This document shows, piece after piece, positions 18,449 to 28,229 of a stretch of 64,000 nt of DNA. The stretch comes from Abyssisolibacter fermentans (GTDB lineage: Bacteria > Bacillota > Clostridia > Tissierellales > MCWD3), in contig NZ_LOHE01000002.1 in the NCBI RefSeq assembly GCF_001559865.1, positions 1 through 64,000 on the forward strand, written 5' to 3'. The notes under the pieces were generated by a model that was not told where the DNA came from, did not search any database, and saw only the letters and a list, made by a program, of their open reading frames with translations. Position numbers and translations under genes: made by a program. The stretch's first letter is position 1. Each line of letters begins with the position of its first letter.

Positions 18449-19345
18449 ATGGATATTTCTATAGTCATTCCAACATACAATAAATACAAATATTTAGAAG
18501 CTACTTTGAAAAGCTTAGAAAAACAGAATGTTATTGATTTGAAGTATGAAATAATAATTGTTGACGATGGATCTACTGATGAGACAAAAGAAATAATAAC
18601 TTCTTGCATGGATAAGAATCCCAATATTAAATACTATCATCAAAAAAATCAAGGAAGATCAATTGCAAGAAATACAGGAATTAAGGTGTCAAAGGGAAAA
18701 TACATATTGTTTTTAGATGATGATCGAATTGTTTGTGAGGATTTTGTCCAAGCTCACTATGATTGTTTAAAACAAGGTAGCAATAAAAAAATAATAAGTT
18801 TAGGTGCTAGATATAACATTTATAGATCGAATTTTGAAAAGAAACACAAAGAATTTGTTGATATGATAGATAATAATACATCTGAATTCACGCAAAAATC
18901 AAGACTTGCATATTATTGGAGAAAAATACAAAAAGGCTTTGAAAATAAAGAAATTGCTTGGATAACTTTTACTACTGGAAATGTTGGTATGTCAAAAGAA
19001 TTTCTGTTACAAGTTGGATCGTTTGATGAAAGATTTAAAGGATGGGGTCTTGAGGATACAGAATTAGGATATCGCTTATTTAAAGCTGGAGGAATATTTG
19101 TTAAGAATGATTGTGCTAAAAATTATCACATTGAACATGCAAGAAACAAAAAAGTTAGAGAAGAAGATGAAAAGAGAAATCATGAGTTATTTTATGATTT
19201 GCACAAAGATAAACAAATAGAATATTTCAAGAAATTAGTCAGAGCTGAAATAGGCATTGATGAATTTATAGCTTTGTCCAAAAATGAAATAGATGATATT
19301 GAAACAAATGAACGTGAACGTGATATAATTTTTAACTTATCTTAA
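18449..19345 (+). CDS. Glycosyltransferase family 2
   Basis: The 298-residue protein has a GT-A fold: ISIVIPTYNKYKYLEATL at the N-terminus, VDDGSTDETKE near residue 38 and FLDDDRIV (the DXD metal site) near residue 91. A galactosyltransferase-type C-terminal motif, GWGLEDTELGYRLF, lies near residue 205. It transfers a sugar from a nucleotide donor to an unknown acceptor, here probably the cluster product. ATG 18449 follows AGGAGG and is preferred to an upstream in-frame ATG inside the preceding gene. The spacing of 10 bases to the DAHP synthase indicates co-transcription. Confidence 0.88.
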   Translation: MDISIVIPTYNKYKYLEATLKSLEKQNVIDLKYEIIIVDDGSTDETKEIITSCMDKNPNIKYYHQKNQGRSIARNTGIKVSKGKYILFLDDDRIVCEDFVQAHYDCLKQGSNKKIISLGARYNIYRSNFEKKHKEFVDMIDNNTSEFTQKSRLAYYWRKIQKGFENKEIAWITFTTGNVGMSKEFLLQVGSFDERFKGWGLEDTELGYRLFKAGGIFVKNDCAKNYHIEHARNKKVREEDEKRNHELFYDLHKDKQIEYFKKLVRAEIGIDEFIALSKNEIDDIETNERERDIIFNLS

Positions 19346-19394
19346 AATCAATATATAGCTTAAATTATTATAATTAAACATTAGAGGTGTAAAA

Positions 19395-20876
19395 ATGAAT
19401 ATATTATTGATAATGATTAATGCACTTAATTCTCAATATCCGCCAATTGGACAGTATAATATTGTAGATTATTACAAAAAAAAATACCCAGATAGAGATG
19501 TTAATTTTGATGTAAAAGTATTTTCGAAGTTAAATGGAATGAAAATATTATCATTATTAAAAAGCAAGAAATATGACGTAGTTGGATTTGGATGTTACAT
19601 ATGGAATTTAAGTAGCATATTACCTTTTTGTAGAATTATTAAAAAGAAATTTAGAGATATTGCTCTTATACTTGGTGGACCAAGTATAACTTATGATGAA
19701 GATGAACAATTAGAATTATTAAGAAAGGGATTTGTTGATTTCTTAATCATTGGTGAAGGGGAATTAACTATGATGAATATAATCAACAAATTATATTTAA
19801 AAGAGGATATTAAATCATCTAATATCAAAATTGAAGGAGCAGTATATAAGAGTAAGAACAATGAAATTATTAAAAACTTGAGGACAAAAGATAATATTGT
19901 TGATTTAGATGAGGTTGTAAGCCCATTTATTTTACACGATGAACTAAAAAGTTACTATAAAAAATTTGGTGTTGTATATGTAGAGGGTAGTAGAGGTTGT
20001 CCTTACAAGTGTTCTTATTGTGCTGGTTCAAATCCTTTTTTTAGATGTAAAGATAATGATAAAATTGTTGATGAATTGAAAACTTTGGTAAAAAAAGGGT
20101 ACAGTAATTTTTCATTCTTAGATGGTACATTAAATTACAATATTGAGAGAACAAAGACATTATTCAAGAAAATATTAAAAGAAGGTTTGAATATTAATAT
20201 TGGGTTTGAATTAAAGATTGAATTAATCGATGATGAATTATTAGATTTAATGAAAAAAGTAGGGGTTAATAACCTTGAAATTGGACTTCAAACATCTAAT
20301 ACTAAAACATTAAAACTTATTAATAGGTATCATGATGAAGTTGCTTTTTCTAAAAATATTAAAAAAATTGTAAATAAAGGGATTAGCAGTGTAATTGATT
20401 TGATAATCGGTTTACCTGGGGAAGCACTAAGAGATTATTTTAATTCTTTGAATTATTGCTTCAATTTAGGGAATTTAAACATAACTGCGAATCTATTAAA
20501 ATTATTACCAAATACAAAGCTATATTCACAAAAAGATATTTATGGATATGAAATTGATGTTAATAACTTAAATAAGGTTGTTTTATCTAATACTATGACC
20601 AAAGAAGATTTGATTTTTTCACAACGGACTATATTCGTAATTAGAAGGTTTTGGTCTATGGAATCTATGAAATTTAAAAATGTTATTAGAAATATTGTTA
20701 ATGAAAAGTTTCAAGGTGACTTTGCAAAGTTCATCATTATATTAACTAATCATATTTTCATGTCAAATCATGTACAAGATGTGTTAAGTATGAAAAGTAA
20801 AGAAAAAATTGAATATTTGTATAAGCAAAATTTAAGTAACTCTAATATAACTAATCAGAATAAGGATATAGGATGA
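19395..20876 (+). CDS. B12-binding-type radical SAM protein (1)
   Basis: The 493-residue protein has an N-terminal Rossmann-like cobalamin-binding-type domain (GFGCYIW, LILGGPSIT) without the DxHxxG motif, and a radical SAM core with C202, C206 and C209 (GCPYKCSYC). This architecture is typical of enzymes that methylate or rearrange unactivated carbons in natural products; the lower-axial His is absent, as in many of them. The C-terminal ~120 residues are charged and unassigned. It belongs to the cluster, with 4 bases to the next gene. Confidence 0.85.
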   Translation: MNILLIMINALNSQYPPIGQYNIVDYYKKKYPDRDVNFDVKVFSKLNGMKILSLLKSKKYDVVGFGCYIWNLSSILPFCRIIKKKFRDIALILGGPSITYDEDEQLELLRKGFVDFLIIGEGELTMMNIINKLYLKEDIKSSNIKIEGAVYKSKNNEIIKNLRTKDNIVDLDEVVSPFILHDELKSYYKKFGVVYVEGSRGCPYKCSYCAGSNPFFRCKDNDKIVDELKTLVKKGYSNFSFLDGTLNYNIERTKTLFKKILKEGLNINIGFELKIELIDDELLDLMKKVGVNNLEIGLQTSNTKTLKLINRYHDEVAFSKNIKKIVNKGISSVIDLIIGLPGEALRDYFNSLNYCFNLGNLNITANLLKLLPNTKLYSQKDIYGYEIDVNNLNKVVLSNTMTKEDLIFSQRTIFVIRRFWSMESMKFKNVIRNIVNEKFQGDFAKFIIILTNHIFMSNHVQDVLSMKSKEKIEYLYKQNLSNSNITNQNKDIG

Positions 20877-20880
20877 GCAT

Positions 20881-21570
20881 ATGATAATTGTTCAAGATTT
20901 AGTAAAAACTTATGGACAGGAAAATGAAAAGCTCGTTGAGGTTATAAAAGGAATGACATTTGAAATTAAAGATGGAGCTTTTGTATCTATAGTAGGACCA
21001 TCTGGATCTGGAAAATCAACTTTATTAAGTATGCTTGGAGCTTTAAATACACCTACATCTGGGAAAATAATATTTGATGGAATTGATATATCAAAGCTAT
21101 CCGAAAATTCATTAGCAGAATTAAGACAAAAAACCATTGGTTTTGTTTTTCAAAGATTTCATTTACTTCCTGATGATACAGCACTTGAAAATGTGCAATT
21201 ACCAATGCTTTATAATAATAAAATCAGTCAAAAAGAATCAATAAAAAGAGCAAAACAATTACTTAATCAAGTTGAATTATCTCATAGGATAGATCACATA
21301 CCGATGAAAATGTCTGGTGGAGAATGTCAGAGAGTTGCTATAGCTAGAGCACTTGTAAATAATCCTAAGTTTATTTTAGCGGATGAACCTACAGGTAATC
21401 TAGATACTGAATCAGGGTATAAAATTATAAATTTATTAAAAAAAATAAATAATGAAAAAGGAATAACAGTAATTGTTGTAACACACAATATGGAAATTGC
21501 TTCTCAAACAGATAAAATGATTGTGATTAAAGATGGGTTAGTAGAAAGGATTCAATTTAATGATAAGTAG
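20881..21570 (+). CDS. ABC transporter ATP-binding protein, LolD/MacB type
   Basis: The 229-residue ATPase shows Walker A GPSGSGKST near residue 40, a Q-loop, the signature MSGGECQRVAIARAL, Walker B FILADEPTGNLD and a switch His (VVTHN). The sequence type matches LolD/MacB/SalX ATPases that pair with MacB/FtsX-fold permeases, and such a permease lies at 28230 with an adaptor at 26857. I infer that the three form one exporter or self-protection pump although five other genes are interposed. Confidence 0.93.
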   Translation: MIIVQDLVKTYGQENEKLVEVIKGMTFEIKDGAFVSIVGPSGSGKSTLLSMLGALNTPTSGKIIFDGIDISKLSENSLAELRQKTIGFVFQRFHLLPDDTALENVQLPMLYNNKISQKESIKRAKQLLNQVELSHRIDHIPMKMSGGECQRVAIARALVNNPKFILADEPTGNLDTESGYKIINLLKKINNEKGITVIVVTHNMEIASQTDKMIVIKDGLVERIQFNDK

Positions 21571-21584
21571 AGAGTTGGTGTAAG

Positions 21585-22667
21585 ATGAGTTTAAATCATA
21601 CTATTGAATTGATAATCCGTTTAATTCAAAAGGATAGGGAAAAAATAATAAATCAACAAAAAAAGCTACAAGAAGAATTAGCACAAGTAAGTTTAAAATA
21701 TCAAAATTCAAAAGCAGTAATAGATCGTAGTAAGATTGATGCTTTTGATGAAATAAATAAAGTCTGTGAATATTATATTTCAAGAGAATATGTTAAAACA
21801 ATTGCAAGAAATACACTAATAATGTATATGTCTAGAGCTAAAGATTTTCAAAATGTATATGACAAACTTGCTGATATTGAATCTAAAAATGTTTATAAAT
21901 GGAGATTAACATATCTTTTAGCATTAAATTTTTTAGAATTAGAGCAGGTAGATAAATATATACCAAGACCTGTACATAAAACTAAATTGAATAATGAAAA
22001 AATAGTTATAAATGAAAAAATAGTACAAGTATCTAATTATAAAATTAGATCTAATGAGTCTGTTGTAAATGAAATTTGGAGAAATAATCAATACTTATTA
22101 GAAGATATTTTATACCCTCAAAAGGGTGATATTGTATTCGATTTAGGCGGCTATCATGGAGAAACAGCTATTTGGTTTTACGACAAAATAGGGAAAAATG
22201 GACATGTGTATGTCATGGAACCATTCAATGAAAATAGGAAAATTATATATGAAAATATTAATACAAATAAGTTGTCAAAGAATATTACAGTAATTCCTTA
22301 TGGAATTTGGTCTAGTAGCTGTAAATGTAAAATGGATGGAAACGGATTAAATATGAAGGTAGTTGATAATGAAAGCTGCAATTCTGTTATTGAAATGACA
22401 ACACTAGATTTTTTATTTGAAGATAGAAAAATCGATCATATAGATTTTATTAAAATGGATATTGAGGGAAGCGAACTTGAAGCTTTAAAAGGAGCAGCAA
22501 AGATTATTAAACGTTTTAAACCAAAGCTTGCAATTTCTATATATCATAAAGCTGAGGATTTAATAGAAATACCAAATTTTATATTAGAGCTTGTACCAGA
22601 GTATAAGTTATATATATCGCATAAATGCAATGATTGGTGTGAAACTATTTTATTTGCAAAAGTATAA
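21585..22667 (+). CDS. FkbM-family methyltransferase
   Basis: The 360-residue protein has an N-terminal helical, partly coiled-coil region (~1-150) and a C-terminal SAM-dependent methyltransferase domain of the FkbM type. The SAM-binding motif is VFDLGGYHGETAIWF near residue 185, followed by VYVMEPFNENRKIIYENI. The FkbM signature FIKMDIEGSELEALKGA lies near residue 290. FkbM enzymes usually O-methylate sugars or polyketides, so the target may be a sugar or hydroxyl of the product. It starts 14 bases after the ATPase gene. Confidence 0.88.
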   Translation: MSLNHTIELIIRLIQKDREKIINQQKKLQEELAQVSLKYQNSKAVIDRSKIDAFDEINKVCEYYISREYVKTIARNTLIMYMSRAKDFQNVYDKLADIESKNVYKWRLTYLLALNFLELEQVDKYIPRPVHKTKLNNEKIVINEKIVQVSNYKIRSNESVVNEIWRNNQYLLEDILYPQKGDIVFDLGGYHGETAIWFYDKIGKNGHVYVMEPFNENRKIIYENINTNKLSKNITVIPYGIWSSSCKCKMDGNGLNMKVVDNESCNSVIEMTTLDFLFEDRKIDHIDFIKMDIEGSELEALKGAAKIIKRFKPKLAISIYHKAEDLIEIPNFILELVPEYKLYISHKCNDWCETILFAKV

Positions 22668-22709
22668 TTTACTATTTTTACTTTTGTAGTGTTATTCATA
22701 GGAGGGCGT

Positions 22710-24065
22710 ATGAAAATAGTCAAAGATAAAAATACTGATGAAATTAAATATAATTCACATGTATTGCTTTTTAATACTTACATGGGATCATGGGTGAAGT
22801 TATCACAACATGCATATGAAATGGCGAGTAGTATATTAAACAAAAATCAAGATGAAGCAATAACTACGCTGAAACAGGATTATAATATTTCTGATGAAAC
22901 AGCAAATAGCTTTTTACAATTTTTATTGAAGAACTATTTTATTTCTAAAGAAACTGAGAATATTAAGAAAATCCACGGCACTAAAACTGATGCTATAAGA
23001 GTGAAAATGTGTTATTTTCACATTACAGAAAACTGCAATTTTAAGTGTTCTTACTGTTCATATGATGCAAATAGCACGAGTAAAAAAGAATATTCTACAA
23101 ATCAATATAAAAGTTTAATTAGGAAATTACAGTTAGATGGAATTGAAGAATTGGTGTTATCTGGTGGAGAACCACTATTAAGAAAAGATTTAGAAGAATT
23201 ATTAAAGTTTTCTGAGGGAAGATTTAAAAGCATTGGATTAGTTACCAATGGCTCGCTAATTGATGAAAAAAAGGCTGAGTTATTAACAAAATATGTTAAC
23301 AAAATTCAAATTAGCATTGATAGTGGTATTGAAAAAATAAATGATGCTACAAGAGGAAAAGGTTCTTTTAAAAGAGCTATTAAAGGTTTAAAAAAACTCA
23401 AATCAGCTGGACATAAAAATATCTTAATATCTCCAACTATCACAAAAATAAGTTTAGAGAATATTGAGTCTATTGTAGAACTAGCTAATGAGTTTGATGT
23501 TTATTTAGAGTTAAATTTCTTTACACCTTATGGAAGAGGTATAGAAAATTACGATAAACTTAAAATTAATAACGAAGATAAGGTAGAAGCTCTTATTAGA
23601 TCTTGGAAAAAAGCAGATGAATTAAATTATACTAGATACAACATCAATACTTACTATAAAAAGAAATCAAAGATTTCTCTTTCATGTGGTATTTGTAAAG
23701 ATCAAATAACTGTTGATGCAAACGGTGACATATATCCTTGTCCACTGTTAATGTCAGATAAATTTAAGATAGGTAATTTATTTAATGAAAAATCTTTAAA
23801 CAAAGTTATTGAAAAAAGTGTTATATCAAAACAAATATTGACTAGAAATGTTAATTCTATAGATGAATGTAGTGCATGTGAAGTTAGATATTTCTGCAAA
23901 GGTGGATGCATGGCATACGATTATCAGCAATCTGGTAATCTGTTTGAAAAAGGTGGAGATTGCAGTGCAATAAAGAATTTATATGAAGAATTAATATTAA
24001 ATACTGATAGCAAAAGAGACTTATCATTGAAGTTAAAAGATATAAGTTCGAGGGTGATGAGATGA
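22710..24065 (+). CDS. Radical SAM/SPASM peptide maturase (1) with N-terminal recognition-like domain
   Basis: The 451-residue protein has a PqqD/RRE-like N-terminal region (residues 1-90) and a radical SAM core with C109, C113 and C116 in ENCNFKCSYC. A GGEP motif (SGGEPLLRKD) follows, and the C-terminal SPASM domain contains CGICK, DANGDIYPCPLL and CSACEVRYFCKGGCM, which hold auxiliary clusters. Such enzymes form thioether or carbon cross-links in ribosomal peptides. ATG 22710 follows AGGAGGG. Its stop overlaps the next start (ATGA), so translation is coupled. Confidence 0.9.
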   Translation: MKIVKDKNTDEIKYNSHVLLFNTYMGSWVKLSQHAYEMASSILNKNQDEAITTLKQDYNISDETANSFLQFLLKNYFISKETENIKKIHGTKTDAIRVKMCYFHITENCNFKCSYCSYDANSTSKKEYSTNQYKSLIRKLQLDGIEELVLSGGEPLLRKDLEELLKFSEGRFKSIGLVTNGSLIDEKKAELLTKYVNKIQISIDSGIEKINDATRGKGSFKRAIKGLKKLKSAGHKNILISPTITKISLENIESIVELANEFDVYLELNFFTPYGRGIENYDKLKINNEDKVEALIRSWKKADELNYTRYNINTYYKKKSKISLSCGICKDQITVDANGDIYPCPLLMSDKFKIGNLFNEKSLNKVIEKSVISKQILTRNVNSIDECSACEVRYFCKGGCMAYDYQQSGNLFEKGGDCSAIKNLYEELILNTDSKRDLSLKLKDISSRVMR

Positions 24066-25330
24066 ATTTATTAAAAGAAATTATCAAATTAGATAATTAT
24101 AAAAAATACCCATTACAAAATGGAATGTTATATATTGATGATAATAATAAAAAATGGTTTAAGCTAGATTCTAAAACTGCTCAGACCTTTGAAAAGTTTA
24201 ATGGAAAACGTTTTAGAGACTTTTATAAAGATTTAAACCCTCAAAGTAGACTAAGAAGGAAAAGAATTTTAGCATTAGCTTCAATGTTGTTTACTGAAAA
24301 TAAAGAAACAAAAATAGAAAATGTTAACAAAAGTGCATTTTTCGTAATAACAAGAAAATGTAATCTAAAATGCATACAATGCTATATTGCAAATGATAAA
24401 GTTTCAGATGAAGTAGAGCTTAATGTTGATGAAATTGAAAATGTATTTAAAAAACTAAAAGAATATAATTTTACTTCGTTAGTTATTTCAGGCGGAGAAC
24501 CCTTGTTAAAGGATGAAATTGAATACATTTTAAAGCTTGCTAATCAATACTTTGAACATGTAAGTATTAATACAAATGCAACTTTACTTACACCTAGATT
24601 ATGTAAATTAATATATGAATATAAGATAAGCGTTATGGTTAGTCTAGAAGGAATGTCTGAAGAATTAAACGACCAAATAAGAGGTAAAGGAACAAAAAAA
24701 AGAATATTGGCAGGCATAAAATTACTTAAGGAGCATCTGGTAAAAGATATTACTTTAGCAATGACATTAACAAACATCAACATTAATGACAACCTTAACT
24801 TATATAGATACTGCTTAGAAAATAATATTAAGTGTTATTTCTCAGTATTTTTCGAAAGTGGACGAGGACGTTGCAACAGTGAATTATTAAGCGTTGATCC
24901 ACTAGTGCTTGCAAATAATTTTGAAAAAATGATGGCATTTGAAAATAAGGTATTAGATGAACTAGGTGTTATTGTTGAGGAAGATACGATAAATCCTTTA
25001 CTTAGAGGATGTAAGAGCAAGTGTGGTGCAGCTTTGAGTATGTTAAATATTATGCCAAATGGAGATGTTTATCCTTGTCCTAATATGATAGAAAAAGAAC
25101 ACTTACTAGGAAATATAAAAAATAGTTCGGTTGAAGAATTAATGACTTCTGAGGCAGCAAAGGTTTATCAAGCAAGGGATTTATATACTGTACAAGAGTG
25201 TTCTGATTGTGAAGTAAGACTATTATGCGGTGGAGGATGCATGGCAAATTCTTATATAGATACAGGTTCTATATACACTAAAGATCCTTTGTGTTTATTT
25301 TACAAAGAGGTATTTAGTAAGGCGTTATAA
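24062..25330 (+). CDS. Radical SAM/SPASM peptide maturase (2)
   Basis: The 422-residue protein shares the layout of the preceding gene: an N-terminal PqqD/RRE-like region (1-90), C100, C104 and C107 (RKCNLKCIQC), SGGEPLLKDE, and a SPASM domain with MPNGDVYPCPNM and CSDCEVRLLCGGGCM. The two are clear paralogues that start and stop on overlapping ATGA, suggesting they act as a pair, perhaps on different residues of the same peptide. SPASM enzymes of this class act on peptide backbones or Cys side chains; the exact reaction cannot be told from sequence. Confidence 0.9.
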   Translation: MNLLKEIIKLDNYKKYPLQNGMLYIDDNNKKWFKLDSKTAQTFEKFNGKRFRDFYKDLNPQSRLRRKRILALASMLFTENKETKIENVNKSAFFVITRKCNLKCIQCYIANDKVSDEVELNVDEIENVFKKLKEYNFTSLVISGGEPLLKDEIEYILKLANQYFEHVSINTNATLLTPRLCKLIYEYKISVMVSLEGMSEELNDQIRGKGTKKRILAGIKLLKEHLVKDITLAMTLTNININDNLNLYRYCLENNIKCYFSVFFESGRGRCNSELLSVDPLVLANNFEKMMAFENKVLDELGVIVEEDTINPLLRGCKSKCGAALSMLNIMPNGDVYPCPNMIEKEHLLGNIKNSSVEELMTSEAAKVYQARDLYTVQECSDCEVRLLCGGGCMANSYIDTGSIYTKDPLCLFYKEVFSKAL

Positions 25331-25339
25331 GGGGGATAT

Positions 25340-26152
25340 ATGAATAGATTGCAAAAGTTATTTAAAATTATAGCTATTATAGTATTATCATTTATTGGTT
25401 TTATAATAATAGATAGTATTTTTAGCATAGCGGTACATTTTTTATTAAATAAATCAGGAATTAAAGTAAAAAATTATTTTAGCTGGTGGAATTTTGCGAT
25501 ACTTATAACTAGGACTTGTATAACATTTTTGTACATAAAAATTGTATTTAAGATAGTAAAGGTTAATAAAAAAAGTTTCCATACAAATAAAAAGAATTTA
25601 TCAGTAGTAATTTTATCAAGTATAGTTTTTGGTATGCTGTTGATATCAATAATAATTGGGTTGAGATATTCATTTGACATGATAGACAGTATACATATAA
25701 AAATAATCTCTGCTGAAAGCATTTCACTTGGAATAATATGTACATTAGTTTCAGTGACTTATGAAGAATTAATTTTTCGATTATTTTATATTAATATTTT
25801 AGAAAACATTAAATTAAATGACAAAATCATTATGTTTGTGACATCAGCATTATTTACTGTTTTACATCCATTAAGTGTACAAGGATTACTAGGATGGATT
25901 ACATTATTCCTATTTGCATTAATTCTATATTACGTATACAAAAAAATTAATTTCTATGCTTGCGTAAGTATACATTTTGGATGGAACTTTATAAGCAGTG
26001 GTGGAAATATAATAAAAATTAAGTATTTAACAAATACAGACATACAACTACTATTTTCAAAAGGTATATCTATAATTGTTTTATTAACTGCGATTATTAT
26101 AATTACTATTTATAATAAGAAAAAGAATGTTTATGAAAAATTAGAAGCGTGA
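25340..26152 (+). CDS. CPBP-family intramembrane metalloprotease
   Basis: The 270-residue protein has about seven or eight membrane segments. The three CPBP/Abi motifs are present: EELIFR (EExxxR), FTVLHPLS (FxxxH) and HFGWNF (HxxxN). Members cut prenylated proteins or leader peptides, and in bacteriocin loci they provide maturation or immunity. Here it is most likely leader removal or self-protection at the membrane. It starts 9 bases after the SPASM gene, with GGGGG as ribosome-binding site. Confidence 0.87.
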   Translation: MNRLQKLFKIIAIIVLSFIGFIIIDSIFSIAVHFLLNKSGIKVKNYFSWWNFAILITRTCITFLYIKIVFKIVKVNKKSFHTNKKNLSVVILSSIVFGMLLISIIIGLRYSFDMIDSIHIKIISAESISLGIICTLVSVTYEELIFRLFYINILENIKLNDKIIMFVTSALFTVLHPLSVQGLLGWITLFLFALILYYVYKKINFYACVSIHFGWNFISSGGNIIKIKYLTNTDIQLLFSKGISIIVLLTAIIIITIYNKKKNVYEKLEA

Positions 26153-26160
26153 GGTGTAAT

Positions 26161-26844
26161 ATGGAAGAAAAAATTGTTTTAAGTAGCAAAAAACCTAAAC
26201 TTAATAAGATAATGCAGGGCATATTGCTATTACTAGCAATTGGAATTACTGTAATACTATCGTGGAAACTATCAGTTTCGCAAATGGATAAGCTACTTAA
26301 AAATACAGAATGGAACAATTTGGGATTCGAGTACATTGCTAGTTTTTCAAAAGTAATATTTATGACATTTATTTATTTTATAGCTGTAATTATTGTATAT
26401 GCAATTACAGGAGTATACAGTAAAATAAAAAATTTGGATACAAAGACCATTGGTCTAAAGCGAACATATAGTACTTTCTTATTAATTATTTTAATGAGTA
26501 TTTTAGTTCCACTATTGCTAGGTACTTTAATTAGTAGTGATCATTTAATAAGTATTGGTAATTCTTACGATGTTGTATTAACTCAGCTTCTAGAATATAA
26601 CGATTTTACAATGGGGTTAGATTTATTTACTAAGAATATAAATATTCAAAGTGATACTATTAATTTTATTCTTAAAACAATTAATTTTTTTACAGTATTA
26701 GCGTTTATCTACTTATTGAACAGACTAAAATTATTAGGTATTACTAATAAAAGTTATGTTTGGATTCAAGCACTTGTATTTATTTTCATAGTGTGGGCAT
26801 TATCTCATATTAATATTTTAAGCTTTGTTACTTGGGTCAACTAA
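26161..26844 (+). CDS. Hypothetical five-segment membrane protein
   Basis: The 227-residue protein has five predicted membrane helices (near residues 15-38, 60-82, 98-118, 165-183 and 195-218) and no enzymatic motif. ATG 26161 follows GTGAGGTGT and is preferred to the upstream in-frame ATG that overlaps the protease gene. Its position between the CPBP protease and the exporter adaptor suggests a transporter accessory or immunity role; this is inference only. Confidence 0.6.
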   Translation: MEEKIVLSSKKPKLNKIMQGILLLLAIGITVILSWKLSVSQMDKLLKNTEWNNLGFEYIASFSKVIFMTFIYFIAVIIVYAITGVYSKIKNLDTKTIGLKRTYSTFLLIILMSILVPLLLGTLISSDHLISIGNSYDVVLTQLLEYNDFTMGLDLFTKNINIQSDTINFILKTINFFTVLAFIYLLNRLKLLGITNKSYVWIQALVFIFIVWALSHINILSFVTWVN

Positions 26845-26856
26845 CGGAGGTAAATC

Positions 26857-28221
26857 ATGAAAAAGAAGTATTACTATTTTATTATAACTGTATTAATACT
26901 AATACTAATAATTTATCTGAATAATTCAAATAAAACTAAAAACTATAATGTTAAAGAAGTAATGGTGGAAAATGTAGAAGTAAAAGATTATGTTGAGACC
27001 TCAATAAATGCAAAAGGCACACTAAAATTAAAAAACAACTCAATATTTAGTATGTCTTTAGATGAAGCGCTAACTGTAGATAAAATATTAATTGATGATG
27101 GTATTTATGTTAATGTAGGTACACCGTTTATTAGAGGGCATTATATAGATGAAGTAGCTTATAAGGATAAATTATCAAAGGTAGATATGAATTTAAATTA
27201 CGCAGAACAAGAAATTAAGACATTAAATTCAAAGATATTGTTAAAAAAAGATGAAATTCAAAACTATGGAACATTAATAAACGAAAAAAATAAATTAATT
27301 GAAGAGCAAATAGTTCAAGAAAAAAACAAATATGATGTTCAATTAATTCCAAAGGCAGAGTATTTGAGAGAAACAGCTTCATTGAACATAAAATTGAAAG
27401 AGCAAAATATTGAATTTATTAAAACGCTAGAATTACTAAAAATAGAACTAGATGGTTTAATGTTTGAATTAAAGAATCAACAAGCAGATAAATTATCATT
27501 AAGTGAAGATAAAAAAAGATTAATAGAGCAGCAAGATATCGAAATAAAAGCATGTTCTAATGGATATATTTACTTAGCTCAGGATATCAAGATAAATACG
27601 ATATGCAATAAATATGAAACAATAGCTAATCTGTATGATGTAAGTAAAAGTGAGAATTTCTATGTAGAAATTAAGCTAACAGCATCAGAATACAAAAAAT
27701 TAGCAGATAATGCATCAGGTATTATATATTTAAATGATTTTGAAGGTACAGAACTTAATGGAACAATTTCAGAATATACACCAATAGTTTATCAAAATAA
27801 CGGTTTGAATTATTATATCATTCGTATGAATGTTAACAGAGACAATGATACAAAGCGATTATTGAATAACATGCCTGTATCTGTAAAAATTGATTCTAAA
27901 ATTAAGGCTACAGCAGAAGAACAGAATTGTAGTGATGATAAAGGATATTTAATGCTTCCAGCAACTTCAGTAGTTAATAGAGATGAAAAAACAGTAGTAT
28001 TTGAATGTAAAAAATCTGAATCAGGAGAAGAATATTTTGCAAAAAAACATGTAGTTGATATTGTTTTTACAGTAGCAAATAATGTCTTTATAAAATCAGA
28101 TAATTTAGATAAAAATGCTTTGGTTATTACAACAGGTAATTATGATTTGATTGGTGGAGAAAGAGTCATTATAGACAATGGTACTGAAGGTGGTAATTTT
28201 AAAATTGATATTGGAGACTAG
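26857..28221 (+). CDS. HlyD/MacA-type membrane fusion protein
   Basis: The 454-residue protein has a single N-terminal membrane anchor (YYYFIITVLILILIIYL) and a long coiled-coil hairpin (residues ~105-230). It is flanked by lipoyl/barrel-like beta segments (TINAKGTL-like start, then IEIKACSNGYIYLAQDI). This is the layout of adaptor subunits for MacB-type exporters in Gram-positive bacteria. The permease follows 8 bases later. It should link the permease to the exterior and help to expel the product or a peptide. Confidence 0.82.
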   Translation: MKKKYYYFIITVLILILIIYLNNSNKTKNYNVKEVMVENVEVKDYVETSINAKGTLKLKNNSIFSMSLDEALTVDKILIDDGIYVNVGTPFIRGHYIDEVAYKDKLSKVDMNLNYAEQEIKTLNSKILLKKDEIQNYGTLINEKNKLIEEQIVQEKNKYDVQLIPKAEYLRETASLNIKLKEQNIEFIKTLELLKIELDGLMFELKNQQADKLSLSEDKKRLIEQQDIEIKACSNGYIYLAQDIKINTICNKYETIANLYDVSKSENFYVEIKLTASEYKKLADNASGIIYLNDFEGTELNGTISEYTPIVYQNNGLNYYIIRMNVNRDNDTKRLLNNMPVSVKIDSKIKATAEEQNCSDDKGYLMLPATSVVNRDEKTVVFECKKSESGEEYFAKKHVVDIVFTVANNVFIKSDNLDKNALVITTGNYDLIGGERVIIDNGTEGGNFKIDIGD

Positions 28222-28229
28222 GAGATCAT